In this document: positions 8,671 to 18,166 of the stretch, piece after piece
Layout: each line of letters opens with the position of its first letter
Numbering within the stretch: position 1 is the first letter of the stretch
DNA from: Novipirellula artificiosorum
Lineage (GTDB): Bacteria; Planctomycetota; Planctomycetia; Pirellulales; Pirellulaceae
Direction of reading: 5' to 3'
Length of the DNA: 33,055 nucleotides
Assembly: GCF_007860135.1 (NCBI RefSeq)
Contig: NZ_SJPV01000003.1
Location: forward strand, 667,804-700,858
Translations under genes and position numbers: made by a program
The notes under the pieces: model-generated
Databases searched by the model: none
The model's input: the letters and a program-made list of their open reading frames with translations, nothing else
Told to the model about the DNA's origin: nothing

Positions 8671-9708
8671 ATGAAAGCGATCGTTTATCACGGCCCTGAA
8701 GACATCAGGGTCGAAGAGCTATCGAAACCCTCTTGCGGCAATGATGAATTGCTGGTGAAGGTTGATGCCTGCGCCGTATGTGGAACCGACTTGAAGACGT
8801 TCAAACACGGCAACCCGCGGATCAAACCTCCGATGACCATGGGGCACGAACTGACGGGTCTGGTCGAGGAGGTCGGCGCCGCTGCGGCTGGTGGATTCGC
8901 GGTTGCCGACCGTATTGTGATGGCAACCAGTATTTCTTGTGGCGACTGCAATTATTGCAAGCGAGGCTGGCCGAACCTTTGCGCAAACCTCGCTCCGATG
9001 GGTTTCTCCTACCCGGGCGGCATGGCCGAATACGTGATCATCCCAGGACGTGCCTTGCAAAATGGACACGTCGTCAAGACACCGTCGATGGAGGCCGATC
9101 ACGCGGCGCTCGCTGAACCGGTTAGCTGCGGCGTGAACTCACTTAGCCAAACCGACCTCCAAAAGGGCGACACGGTTTTAGTCCTGGGTGCGGGGCCTTT
9201 AGGGATCATTAACGCATGCGTCGCGCGCAGCCTGGGCGCGGAGAAGATCATCCTTTCGGAAATCAGCGACGCCCGTCTCACGCAAGCAAAGCAGTTCGGA
9301 TTTGATGTCCTGATCAATCCTAGCAAGGAAGATTTGTCAGAGTGCGTCAAAACGCATACCGATGGCCTGGGAGCCGATGTCGCAATCGTCGCAGCGCCGG
9401 CAGCAAAACCGCAAGAAGACGCCATGCACTTAGTTCGAAAACGGGGCTCCGTCGTGCTGTTCGCTTCGCTGCCTGCATCGGCAGCAACGATCCAATTGGA
9501 TAGCCGAGCCATTCACTATGGGGAGCTGAAAGTGGTCGGCACGAGCGACTCCGCTCCCTGGCATGTGGAAAAAGCAGTCGAGTTGTTGGAAAGCGGACAA
9601 GTCCCGGCTGATAAACTGGTATCCCATCGTTTGCCCTTGGATGAAATCCATCAGGCATTTGAGTTGATGGCTTCGGGCGAAGCACTACGAGTGGTCGTGA
9701 AGCCCTAG
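8671..9708 (+). CDS. Zinc-dependent medium-chain alcohol/polyol dehydrogenase
   Basis: A 345-residue MDR-family dehydrogenase. The catalytic zinc ligands are C37 (CAVCGTD), H59-E60 (GHE) and E149. The structural zinc site is C90, C93, C96 and C104 in CGDCNYCKRGWPNLC. The Rossmann motif GAGPLG lies at 173-178. This is the sorbitol/xylitol/threonine-dehydrogenase branch, which oxidises secondary alcohols of polyols with NAD(P). The ATG at 8671 is the natural MDR start (MKAIVYHGPEDIRVEE); the longer frame reaching back over deoC is not family-like. The gene sits 37 bases after deoC and 47 before the next gene, so it belongs to the same operon. Exact substrate is not readable. Confidence 0.9.
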   Translation: MKAIVYHGPEDIRVEELSKPSCGNDELLVKVDACAVCGTDLKTFKHGNPRIKPPMTMGHELTGLVEEVGAAAAGGFAVADRIVMATSISCGDCNYCKRGWPNLCANLAPMGFSYPGGMAEYVIIPGRALQNGHVVKTPSMEADHAALAEPVSCGVNSLSQTDLQKGDTVLVLGAGPLGIINACVARSLGAEKIILSEISDARLTQAKQFGFDVLINPSKEDLSECVKTHTDGLGADVAIVAAPAAKPQEDAMHLVRKRGSVVLFASLPASAATIQLDSRAIHYGELKVVGTSDSAPWHVEKAVELLESGQVPADKLVSHRLPLDEIHQAFELMASGEALRVVVKP

Positions 9709-9755
9709 GGGCATTGCCAATACACACTCACTACGTATTTTCCAAAGAGACGTTA

Positions 9756-12425
9756 ATGAACACCCAACGACACACATTCTTGACGAGCATTCTGGGACTG
9801 TTACTGTTCGGCATGGCTTGTTCGGCAACGGCGCAAACGATCACGATTCCAGCGAGACGGCTTTCCGATCATTCAGACATCGTCGTGCCCATCGAGGAAA
9901 GATGGGATGGACTGGTCGTCTGCCATGGGAAGAATGGCATGCTTCAATGGACCGTCGATGCTCCTGCCTCAGGGGATTATTACTTGCACTTTCTGTACGC
10001 CAGCGGCGAACGGCGTCCCGTGCAGCTTTCTCTCAACAGCAAGGAGCATCCAAAACCGATTCTCAAACAAGACACGGGCGGCTTCCTTGCCACTGATCTT
10101 CAGTGGGAGACACAGGGCCCGTATCGCCTGACGACCGGAGCAAACACGGTTCGCTTGCAAGCGAATGGGTCGTTCCCTCACATGGCAGGTCTGGTGATTT
10201 CCAAAGCCGACAAGGTTCCTGATCCAGATGCGTTCGAAGACCTGTTCCCTCGGCCAGTCGACTTGACCGGGCCGGTGAGCGAAGACGTGGTTGCTACACG
10301 TGCGGCTGTCCAGAAGTTATTGCCTTCGGTGAAACACGTTTTGTATGTCAAACGCTACACCTTTCAGTCCAGCCACTACTATACGGACTTCATTGATGGC
10401 TGCAGACATTTTGGCGGGAACCTGTGCTTGCTGTCGTTAGACGATGGATCGGTCACGGAACTGGTTCCTGAATTGTCCCATGGCATTTTTGGGCGCTGCG
10501 ACCTTTCCTATGACGGCCATCGAATTGCCTTTGGTTGGAAAGAAAAGATGGACGTAGGTTTTCGGATTTGGGAAGTCAACATCGATGGCTCGGGCCTTCG
10601 CCAGTTGACGTTCCCGCCTGCCGACGAAACGTCGCGGATCACGAAATACAACCTCGATTGGTGGAAAAACTACGCTCATCACACTGACGATATGCATCCG
10701 TGCTACCTTCCCGACGGAGGCATTTGCTTTGCATCAACGCGATGTGAATACGGCATCCTGTGTGATGGTCCCGACAAGCTTACGTCTTCGGTCATTTATC
10801 GCATGGACGCCGACGGCAATGCTATTGAAAAGTTATCGAATAATTCCGTCAGCGAATCTGCTCCCAGCATCATGAACGACGGGCGCATCCTGTACACGCG
10901 GTGGGAGTATGTTGACAACGGTTCGGTGACGAACAAGGGACTTTGGTGCATGCGTCCCGATGGCACGGGGTCGGAAGAAGTCTATGGAATGAGCATCGCC
11001 TTTCCATCTGTCTTCAATGTAGGCCGTGCCGTTCCGAACCAGAACAGCCTGTTCGTTGCGATTGGCGCTCCTCACATGCCCTTGGGCGTCGGCACCATCA
11101 TGTTAATCGACAGCCGACAGGATCGCCGCACTGGCGACGGTGTTAGCTATGTCACGCCCGAAGTCGACACACAACACCAGTGGGGCTGGGACAAGGTTCC
11201 CGGCGGGGCAACCAAACCGGTCCCGCCGGAGCAACAAGCGGGGCGAGACGGCAAAGGAAATACACAACGCGGTCCGCTGTACATGGATCCGTACCCGCTT
11301 TCGGCAAAAGAGTTCCTGGTGTCGTTCAATCGCTCGGACACGTGGAACGTCGAGAATGCTTACGGATTGTACTTGATCGATGCCGATGGCAAAAAGCATC
11401 TGCTACATCGGGACGACGAATTTTCTTGCTGGACGCCGATCCCCGTTCGACCGCGCCGGACACCATCGATCTCCATCGCAACCATGGATGCGAAATTGGC
11501 AGCCAAGGGTTTGGCCAAGGTCATTGTCTCGGACATCTATCGAGGCTTGGATGGCGTCGAACGAGGCACCATCAAGTACATTCGCGTCAACGAACACGTA
11601 CCACGCCCTTGGGCCGCCAGACGTTTTTGGGAAGGCGACGCCTATGATCAACAACACTCGTCGATCACTTGCAACACGCACTTGGGCCTCAAGATTCAAT
11701 ACGGCGTCGTTCCCGTCGAAGAAGACGGCTCGGCTCACTTTCTGGTCGAAGCCGACAAGAACATCTTCTTCCAAGCGTTGGACGCGAACTATCAAGAGGT
11801 GCAGCGTGAGCGTACATTCGTCAATTATCGCCCCGGTGAAATCCGCTCGTGCGTTGGTTGCCACGAACGGGCAAACGAACTGTCCCTGACCGTCGCGGCA
11901 CAAATGCCGCTGGCGCTGCTGCGAGCCCCCGACCTTCCCGGGCCGCAGCCCGGCGAGAAGACTGGTGCCCGCCCGCTAGCCTATGAAAGCGATGTTCAGC
12001 CCGTCCTGGATAAACACTGCGTGCGTTGTCATGACGACCAGAAGAGTGAAGGCGACTTGAACTTGTCAGGTGAACTCACGAAGTTATTCAGCCGCAGTTA
12101 CGAGAATATCCTTCGTCGCGACCTGATTCCGATTATCGGCGAGAACCACCCAAAGAGCGGCAACAACCATTATCTGCCGCCTTACAGTCTGGGAACTCAC
12201 GCCAGCCGGCTAAAAGACTATCTAGTGCCCAAACACTACGACGTCAACCTTTCGCCAGCCGAGCGAATTCGCGTCACAACCTGGATCGACTCCAACGGGC
12301 AGTTCTACGGTTCCTACTACGGTCGCAAGAATCTGCAATTCCGAGACCATCCCAATTTCCGCCCTCAACTCTCCTTTGAACAATCGCACGCCAACACACC
12401 CCCGTTGTCAGATGCAAAACGATAG
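9756..12425 (+). CDS. Secreted beta-propeller protein with HZS-alpha-like middle domain and two CxxCH motifs
   Basis: An 889-residue protein with a signal peptide (RHTFLTSILGLLLFGMACSA, cleavage near residue 28). A carbohydrate-binding-like beta-sandwich (about 30-155, with SGDYYLHFLYASGERRPVQL) follows. A TolB/PD40-type propeller (about 200-640) contains LSYDGHRIAFGWKEKMD and MNDGRILYTRWEYVD. The family block VVPVEEDGSAHFLVEADK then leads to CVGCH (C699, C702, H703). A planctomycete-type cytochrome segment LDKHCVRCHDDQKSEGDLNL (C755, C758, H759) follows. Pfam groups such proteins under the hydrazine synthase alpha middle domain, but here it is a secreted planctomycete family and anammox is not implied. 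Two CxxCH motifs suggest covalent haem c and electron transfer outside the cytoplasm. It closes the sugar operon, 47 bases after the dehydrogenase. Its substrate or redox partner is unknown. Confidence 0.78.
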   Translation: MNTQRHTFLTSILGLLLFGMACSATAQTITIPARRLSDHSDIVVPIEERWDGLVVCHGKNGMLQWTVDAPASGDYYLHFLYASGERRPVQLSLNSKEHPKPILKQDTGGFLATDLQWETQGPYRLTTGANTVRLQANGSFPHMAGLVISKADKVPDPDAFEDLFPRPVDLTGPVSEDVVATRAAVQKLLPSVKHVLYVKRYTFQSSHYYTDFIDGCRHFGGNLCLLSLDDGSVTELVPELSHGIFGRCDLSYDGHRIAFGWKEKMDVGFRIWEVNIDGSGLRQLTFPPADETSRITKYNLDWWKNYAHHTDDMHPCYLPDGGICFASTRCEYGILCDGPDKLTSSVIYRMDADGNAIEKLSNNSVSESAPSIMNDGRILYTRWEYVDNGSVTNKGLWCMRPDGTGSEEVYGMSIAFPSVFNVGRAVPNQNSLFVAIGAPHMPLGVGTIMLIDSRQDRRTGDGVSYVTPEVDTQHQWGWDKVPGGATKPVPPEQQAGRDGKGNTQRGPLYMDPYPLSAKEFLVSFNRSDTWNVENAYGLYLIDADGKKHLLHRDDEFSCWTPIPVRPRRTPSISIATMDAKLAAKGLAKVIVSDIYRGLDGVERGTIKYIRVNEHVPRPWAARRFWEGDAYDQQHSSITCNTHLGLKIQYGVVPVEEDGSAHFLVEADKNIFFQALDANYQEVQRERTFVNYRPGEIRSCVGCHERANELSLTVAAQMPLALLRAPDLPGPQPGEKTGARPLAYESDVQPVLDKHCVRCHDDQKSEGDLNLSGELTKLFSRSYENILRRDLIPIIGENHPKSGNNHYLPPYSLGTHASRLKDYLVPKHYDVNLSPAERIRVTTWIDSNGQFYGSYYGRKNLQFRDHPNFRPQLSFEQSHANTPPLSDAKR

Positions 12426-12529
12426 TACGCGGCCCACACCGCATCGCCCATCACCTGTCGCTCGTGGAACTCTCCATACCTGCAAGCGACGCCTGTCCGT
12501 TCACTCGGCTTTCCTTGGATGAACCCTCT

Positions 12530-15141
12530 ATGTCCGCGAGCGTCAAATCGCCTCGATGGCGTCCCGCCATCTTCATTCTGCTATCCGCCATCGCAACGGT
12601 TTCTTTTGCTGTAGAGCGACCCTGGCACACGTACCAGAAACAGTCGACTTGGGCCCAGACGGTTGTCACCGCGCGCACAGCGTTCGAACACCCTGACAGC
12701 ATCCAAGGCTTGCGATTTGGAAACTGGCATCAATCAAGGCCTGTCAATTCGACTACCGAATCCAATCAACCCTATCTCACACAGTTAAATGACTTCGACG
12801 CCAAAGCAACGGATCCAAGCGGCGAAGCGTTATGGACAGAACAACGGAAATGGGAAACCGGGAAACACATCAGCTTTTCGTTGCAGGATGATCACTCCTA
12901 TTACCTCACACGTGTCATCACAGCCGACCGTGATTGCGAAATAGCCATCGACCTCAGCCATGACGATGGATTGGTACTGTGGCTAAACGGAGATCAGCTT
13001 CTCGATTCGGAAACCGTCCTGAACATCAAGGGAGACTCCCCCGTGGAACAATTGCGTCTGCGCCGTGGCCAGAACGTATTGGTGTTGAAAGTCTACAACG
13101 TAAGAGGCCAAGCCGGGTTCTGTTTAGCATGCAAGGGTGATCTCGTCGACGCGGACTGGTCTTGGAAACAGATTCGCAACGATTTCCCAGGAATCAGCCA
13201 TCGCTTTGAAACAGAGTTTCCTAAAACCAAAAACCTTGCAAGCTGGTTCGCTGCCAGCCCGCGAAGCACGAACGAACGAGGCTTTTTGCGGCATCACCTG
13301 GACGAGCTTCAACCATTCCAACAAACGCTCCAAACGTCCTATTCCGAACTCATCGATAACAAGGTGCCCCAATCGGACCCACGTTGGTTAGCCCTGTATG
13401 AACAGGTTGTCGACTATTTGGATGATGTAACCGAATTCCGGAGGATAAATCTGCCGGCATGGAGCGTGCTGTTGTAGACCTGCAAAAGAATCACCCCGAT
13501 CAATTTAGCGATGCAAAGCAGATCAACAATCGGCTCGCGCAATTCGAAAATGACGCCCAACGGTTTGAACAGCTCTTCCTGAAAGGCTTGCGACCGAAGC
13601 GTGCCGACCTGCAAAACGTCGTTGACAGTTTTCGGGAATTTCAACGCGATGTTTTGCTTCGCAATCCTTTGCTGGATTTTGCTCAACTGCTGGTTGTCAA
13701 ACGTGATTTTGGCAATTCCGCGAGAAAGGTGATTGGCGGATCGCTGGGACAGCCGACGCGAAATTCACACACACACGACACGATTCGATTCGACATGACG
13801 GTTGGCAAAACGAAATTGCTGTACCGAACGATCTTAGCGGACAAGCAAACCGATGGCCAGCCTATATCTTCTCGATCCACAAACCAAGGACCTGCGTCGG
13901 TTAGCATTCGAACAGGACAGCGACTGGTCGCCTTGTGTCCATCACAACGGACACATGATTCCCTGTGGGGTATTTATTTGGTCGATGTCTTTGACAACAT
14001 CACACTGATCAAGGAAGTCGAAGGCAGCGCGATCTTGGAACCCATTCCGCTTCAATCGACACCTCGTCCGCCCGTTATCCTGGACCGGGTGCTTCCAGAC
14101 GCAAAAGAGGCAAGCGTCTTTCTTACCGATATCTATCAGGGCCCCGGCCTAGAAGGCGTACCGCGTGGTGCGGTTAGAAACCTGCGACTGTTCTCATATC
14201 ACTACAGCTTCGTAAAGACTGGTGGGCACGCCAGTGTCGGTGTGAAAAGTAGCTGGGATGTCAAACGTGTACTTGGCACAGTGCCGGTAGAAGAAGACGG
14301 GTCAGCAAGCTTCACCATCCCTGCGAACACACCCATTTCGATCCAACCGTTGGATGAGCAGGGCCGCGCGTTGCAACTCATGCGAAGCTGGCTGGTTGGA
14401 ATGCCTGACCTGCCGAAACTCGCGAGTTGGCCTTTCGACGCCCACACAGCAAGGGCCCAGCAACAACAGAGCGAACAACCCGTCACCCAGAGTCTGACGG
14501 TGGGCTATGTTTGTCCTGATGGTGAAGTCGATACATCAAACTTGATGTACCCATCTTTCCCGCTGACCTACAACTATTCGGATCAGTCATTCGAGGGAAG
14601 CGAGCCGATCGTCTTGCAGCTGACCCGCACTCCTGCTGGTTGTTTTGTGATGGGCTCGCCCGATGGCCCAGGAGAAGCACAATGGGAATGGGCGTGTCGA
14701 GCCGGAACGGACACGCCGATGAACTTTGGACAGGTCCAAGACGACTTCGCCGCACACGCCAACTTGGCCGATCGCGCGTCCAGTGGATCGAAGGGGAACC
14801 CATTTCCCCGCATTTCCAATGTCAATGACGGCTTGCGTTTCCCCGATGCACGCGGTCATTACCAAACCAACGCTTGGGGGCTGTTCGACATGCATGGCAA
14901 CGTCGCCGAGTGGACGCGATCCCCTTACTTGTCCTACGGTGCATCAAATTCAGAAGCTGCTGTTGATGATGATCGCCGAGTGGTTCGAGGTGGCTCCTGG
15001 AGAGATCGCCCGCATCGCGCGACTAGTAGCTTCCGGTTGCCTTATCTACCGTACCAGAGGGTGCTGAATGTTGGATTCCGCATCGTTGTGGAAGACAACC
15101 ATACATTGCCCGATGAGATCGCATCCCAAATCGTACGGTAA
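12530..15141 (+). pseudogene. Decayed secreted PA14-like / HZS-alpha-like / FGE-sulfatase fusion gene
   Basis: The first part (12530-13477) encodes a signal peptide and a PA14-like block (DDHSYYLTRVITADRDCEIA, DDGLVLWLNGDQ). It stops at 13475-13477 after EFRRINLPAW. Losing one base near 13458 explains this, since the next frame continues AMERAVVDLQKNHP, the expected sequence. Further segments lie in different frames: LLDFAQLLVVKRDFGNSARK (13459 frame), DGWQNEIAVPNDLS (from 13797), LYLLDPQTKDLRRLAFEQDS (from about 13862), then GIYLVDVFDNITLIKEV back in the first frame. The block ending VPVEEDGSASFTIPANTP never reaches the expected CxxCH. The FGE-sulfatase domain jumps from CFVMGSPDGPG straight to EAQWEWACRAG, missing its middle, then continues to RVLNVGFRIVVED. 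The 560-codon open frame from 13459 is therefore a by-product of decay. It is a paralogue of the intact gene just upstream. Confidence 0.83.
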
Positions 15142-15245
15142 AGCACGTTTTATCTAAGAACTGTTCTCAACAGCAGGGCCATCAATTTACGAACTTGGGT
15201 GTTGCATTCTCCGTGGAGAGACATCAAGATTCTCGGCTCTTCCGC

Positions 15246-15284
15246 AGAATCTGTGGGTCATCGAATGACGTACCCGCAGATTCT
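15246..15284. terminator. Hairpin between convergent genes
   Basis: AGAATCTGTGGGT (15246-15258) pairs with ACCCGCAGATTCT (15272-15284) with one G-T type mismatch, around a 13-base loop. It lies between the end of the plus-strand pseudogene (15141) and the end of the minus-strand sulfatase (15329), where a two-way terminator is expected. There is no long T-tract on either side. The rest of 15142-15328 holds nothing I can assign. Confidence 0.5.
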
Positions 15285-15328
15285 TCTAAGGATTCAACAA
15301 TCATAGCTCTTTCCGAACGGTCCTTGGT

Positions 15329-16876
15329 TCACGGGCGGCTACGGCCCTGCTGGATGATTGCGGTGAGCTGATTCTTGAGACGTTCGGCGACGACCGGTTC
15401 GTCATCGAGCACGTTCGTTTTTTCGGCTGGATCCTTTTCGAGGTTGAACAGCTGGAACGCAGGCACCTTGGTATTGGCAAGTTCCGTCTCGACGACCACG
15501 TTACGGGCAGTCTTCTTTTCATAGCGGTGCAACTTCCATTGCCCGACACGCAGGCCGAAGGTTCCGCTGCTGCCGTTGTCCTGCTGGACGAGGTGGTCGC
15601 GGCCTTTGGCATCGTCTTCACCCAACAAAGCACCGAGTACATTGAAGCTGTCGAGGCAGGCATCGCTCGGAAGGGGTTGTTCGGCGAGTGCGGCGAGGCT
15701 CGCCGCGAGATCGATCGTCGAAACAAGTTCGTCGCTCACCCCCGGCTGAATACGACCTTTCCAACGTGTGATCAGCGGCGTTCGGGTTCCGCCTTCGTAA
15801 ACGCTGTATTTGCCGCCCGAATAGGGGCCAGCGGCGCGGTGGTTGCCGATCTTCTCGATCGCTCCGTCTTTGTAGCCGTCATCCAACACGGGCCCATTGT
15901 CGCTGCAAAAGACAACGAGTGTGTTCTCCGCCAACTTCAGCCGATCGAGGGTCTTCATCAGTTCGCCGACGCACCAGTCGAGTTCAATGATCGCATCACC
16001 GCGGAAGCCAAGCGACGTCTTTCCCTGAAACCGTTCGTGCGGAATCCGAGGCACGTGGATGTCATGCGACGAAAAGAACAGAAAGAAGGGCTCGCGCTTG
16101 TGCTGCTCAATGAATTCGACGGACTTTTCAACCCACTTGTCGGCAAGGTCTTCATCCCGAAAACGGGCGGCGTGACCGCCTGTATAAAAGCCGATCCGGC
16201 TGATCCCGTTATGGATCGTCGAATTGTGGCCATGCGACCAGTCCATCTTCAGCGTATCGCGATGCGAGTTTCCAGTGGGATGATCGGGGCTCGGTATTTT
16301 GTCCCCCACCCATAAAGGGTCGGCAGGATCGAGATTCGGAACTCGGTGATCATGAACATAGACCTGAGGCACGCGGTCGTTGGTGGTCGGCAACAGGAAG
16401 CAGGTGTCGAATCCGATTTCGAGCGGCCCCGGTTTCAGGTCTCCATTCCAATCAGGGCCACTTTCTTCCCCCAGCCCAAGATGCCATTTTCCGATGACTG
16501 CGGTGGCATATCCGGCTCGCTGCAGCAGTGATGCGACCGTCTCGGTTCCCGGCTTGATGATGGCCGGTGCATTGGGTGGCGCAATGCCCGTGCGTTCTCC
16601 GCGAAACGCATAAGTTCCCGTCAGGAGGGAATAACGCGTCGGTGTGCAGGTGGAAGCGGAGCAGTAACCGCTGGTGAATCGCAAGCCTTCTTCACTAAGC
16701 TGGTCAATGTTGGGCGTCTCGAGCGACGTCGCGCCGTAACAAGAAAGATCACCGTAACCGAGATCGTCCGCCATGATGACGATCACGTTGGGCGTCTCTG
16801 CCAAGGCCTGCCCGGCAAGAAACGGCGAAGCCAACAGAGCGAGGTAGGGAAGCGAAAGAATGAGTTGCTTGATCAT
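15329..16876 (-). CDS. Secreted type I sulfatase
   Basis: A 515-residue secreted formylglycine-dependent sulfatase. A signal peptide (residues 1-26, ending GQALA) precedes NVIVIMADDLGYGDLSCYGA with metal ligands D37-D38. C77-T-P-T-R81 is the C-x-P-x-R motif in which the cysteine becomes formylglycine. VIGKWHLG (K130, H132), SSHDIHVP and VVFCSDNGP supply the remaining active-site residues. The C-terminal subdomain is complete (FQLFNLEKDPAEKTNVLDDE). Such enzymes remove sulfate esters from polysaccharides or other metabolites in the periplasm. It is transcribed towards the pseudogene and follows the alpha/beta hydrolase by 215 bases on the same strand. The exact sulfated substrate is not readable. 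It contrasts with the sulfatase remnant at 29148, which lacks this motif. Confidence 0.93.
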   Translation of the reverse strand: MIKQLILSLPYLALLASPFLAGQALAETPNVIVIMADDLGYGDLSCYGATSLETPNIDQLSEEGLRFTSGYCSASTCTPTRYSLLTGTYAFRGERTGIAPPNAPAIIKPGTETVASLLQRAGYATAVIGKWHLGLGEESGPDWNGDLKPGPLEIGFDTCFLLPTTNDRVPQVYVHDHRVPNLDPADPLWVGDKIPSPDHPTGNSHRDTLKMDWSHGHNSTIHNGISRIGFYTGGHAARFRDEDLADKWVEKSVEFIEQHKREPFFLFFSSHDIHVPRIPHERFQGKTSLGFRGDAIIELDWCVGELMKTLDRLKLAENTLVVFCSDNGPVLDDGYKDGAIEKIGNHRAAGPYSGGKYSVYEGGTRTPLITRWKGRIQPGVSDELVSTIDLAASLAALAEQPLPSDACLDSFNVLGALLGEDDAKGRDHLVQQDNGSSGTFGLRVGQWKLHRYEKKTARNVVVETELANTKVPAFQLFNLEKDPAEKTNVLDDEPVVAERLKNQLTAIIQQGRSRP

Positions 16877-17091
16877 GAGGATACTTTCAAGGGCTGGAAA
16901 TACGGGTTGTGATGTGGCCGGCGCAACGCCGCAGTTTGCGTTAGGTCAGAAGTAAAGGGGTGATCGGAATTCGCAAGCAAAAATATAACGCAGTGCGCTC
17001 GCTTCGTGTTACCAGGGAGATGCGGACTCAAAGAATTACGATCTTCATGTTAATCCTTCCACCGTTTTGCTTGCGTGTGAAAACAGCCGCA
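16877..17091. repeat. Intergenic spacer with an 11-bp inverted repeat
   Basis: The gap between the sulfatase start and the hydrolase stop contains CGCAAGCAAAA (16972-16982) and its exact complement TTTTGCTTGCG (17065-17075), 82 bases apart. Together they could form a long hairpin or mark the ends of a small element. Nothing else is recognised. A promoter for the sulfatase should lie here, but no boxes stand out. Confidence 0.4.
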
Positions 17092-17997
17092 TCATTCTAC
17101 ATCTGCGGCCGGCACCAGGGCTTCGCCCGTCGTGGGCGGCTGGATCGTGGGGCTTCCGCCGAGAATGCCTTGCCTGATCAGAAACTCGTCTGCAGCGCGC
17201 AGGGTCACGTCCTGCCAGGGAGGCTTGTTAAAAAAGGCGTGGGCCTCACCCTCCGCCATCTGCACCTCCGTGGTCGTGTTTCCGAGTTTCACGAGCTTTG
17301 TGAAGACCGCGTTCCAGCCTTCAAGCCACTTGTGGTCTTTGGTTCCAAAAAACACGATCGCGGGCGCCATGTCTTGCTTCAGGTGCGGAAGTGGATCGAT
17401 CGCCGAGTCGGTGGTGTTCTTTGAAAACGCGGGATTGAAAAGCAGATAAGCCACCACCGAAACATCGGTGTGCTTCGGATCCCCCGGGTCGTTGAGATCC
17501 GGGTTCAACGTAGCGAGGGTCGCGACATGCCCTCCGGCGGAACCACCCCCGGTAACGATCCGTTTTGGATCGATGCCGAATTCGCCGGCCTGGGCCTTGA
17601 ACCAGCGAATCGCGCTCTTCGCGTCGGTGACACAGACCGCCTTCCGCATGTCTCGTTCGGGCAGAGCAGCCGCCTCGTCTTTCGTTAACATCCGGTAGTT
17701 CGACGTGGCGCAAACGAGCCCCCGGCTGGCGAAGTACTGGCAAGCCCGCCGGAACTGAGTCAGGTCGCCGCCGCCCCAGCCACCGCCATGGAAAAGGATC
17801 AATCCAGGAACTTTCTCGGTTTCAGGATCGTGTTCGGGCGGAACGTAGACCTCCATCTGCTGAGGCTTGCCGCCGGAAGTCTTGTAGACATGGACTTCAC
17901 CGGCCGGCACTTCATCAGGTTCAGCAGCGGCAACAACCGCCAATGGCAGGAAGCCACAAAAAACGAAAATGGTCGTCAATCGGATCTTTTGGATCAT
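17092..17997 (-). CDS. Secreted alpha/beta hydrolase (esterase/acetyl-xylan-esterase-like)
   Basis: A 301-residue alpha/beta-hydrolase-fold protein. The signal peptide is about 1-25 (LTTIFVFCGFLPLAVVAAAE). The oxyanion-hole motif is HGGGW (70-74), the nucleophile S153 sits in GGGSAGGH, the acid is probably D221 (FFGTKDHKW) and the histidine H253 (EGEAHAFF). This is the esterase/lipase (hormone-sensitive-lipase or BD-FAE-like) group, often removing acyl groups from plant or algal polysaccharides. The start at 17997 gives the signal peptide; an open frame continuing upstream to 18243 is not protein-like and runs into the kinase gene. It lies upstream of the sulfatase on the same strand, so the pair may act on a sulfated, acylated glycan. 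Confidence 0.85.
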   Translation of the reverse strand: MIQKIRLTTIFVFCGFLPLAVVAAAEPDEVPAGEVHVYKTSGGKPQQMEVYVPPEHDPETEKVPGLILFHGGGWGGGDLTQFRRACQYFASRGLVCATSNYRMLTKDEAAALPERDMRKAVCVTDAKSAIRWFKAQAGEFGIDPKRIVTGGGSAGGHVATLATLNPDLNDPGDPKHTDVSVVAYLLFNPAFSKNTTDSAIDPLPHLKQDMAPAIVFFGTKDHKWLEGWNAVFTKLVKLGNTTTEVQMAEGEAHAFFNKPPWQDVTLRAADEFLIRQGILGGSPTIQPPTTGEALVPAADVE

Positions 17998-18166
17998 AAG
18001 GCTCACCAGTCTGGTTCGTCGCCACAGCAAAGCCGAACGGTGGCGCAAGTAAGGTGTCATCGGAAAAACAGGCGTCAGGAACGAAGACACGATTATAAGC
18101 GAGATTGACTGCGAGGAGTGGCGGCTTGTGACCCAGCCAGGGCTTTGAGGCAGGTATCGTGAACGG

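Noticed and set aside
9756..15141. Hydrazine synthase and hence anammox metabolism
   Set aside because: Only the middle-domain family similarity is seen. Such domains are widespread in secreted planctomycete proteins, and no other anammox gene is present.
15527..16315. Plus-strand open frame of about 262 codons
   Set aside because: It is antisense to the intact sulfatase with a full active site, so it is a shadow.
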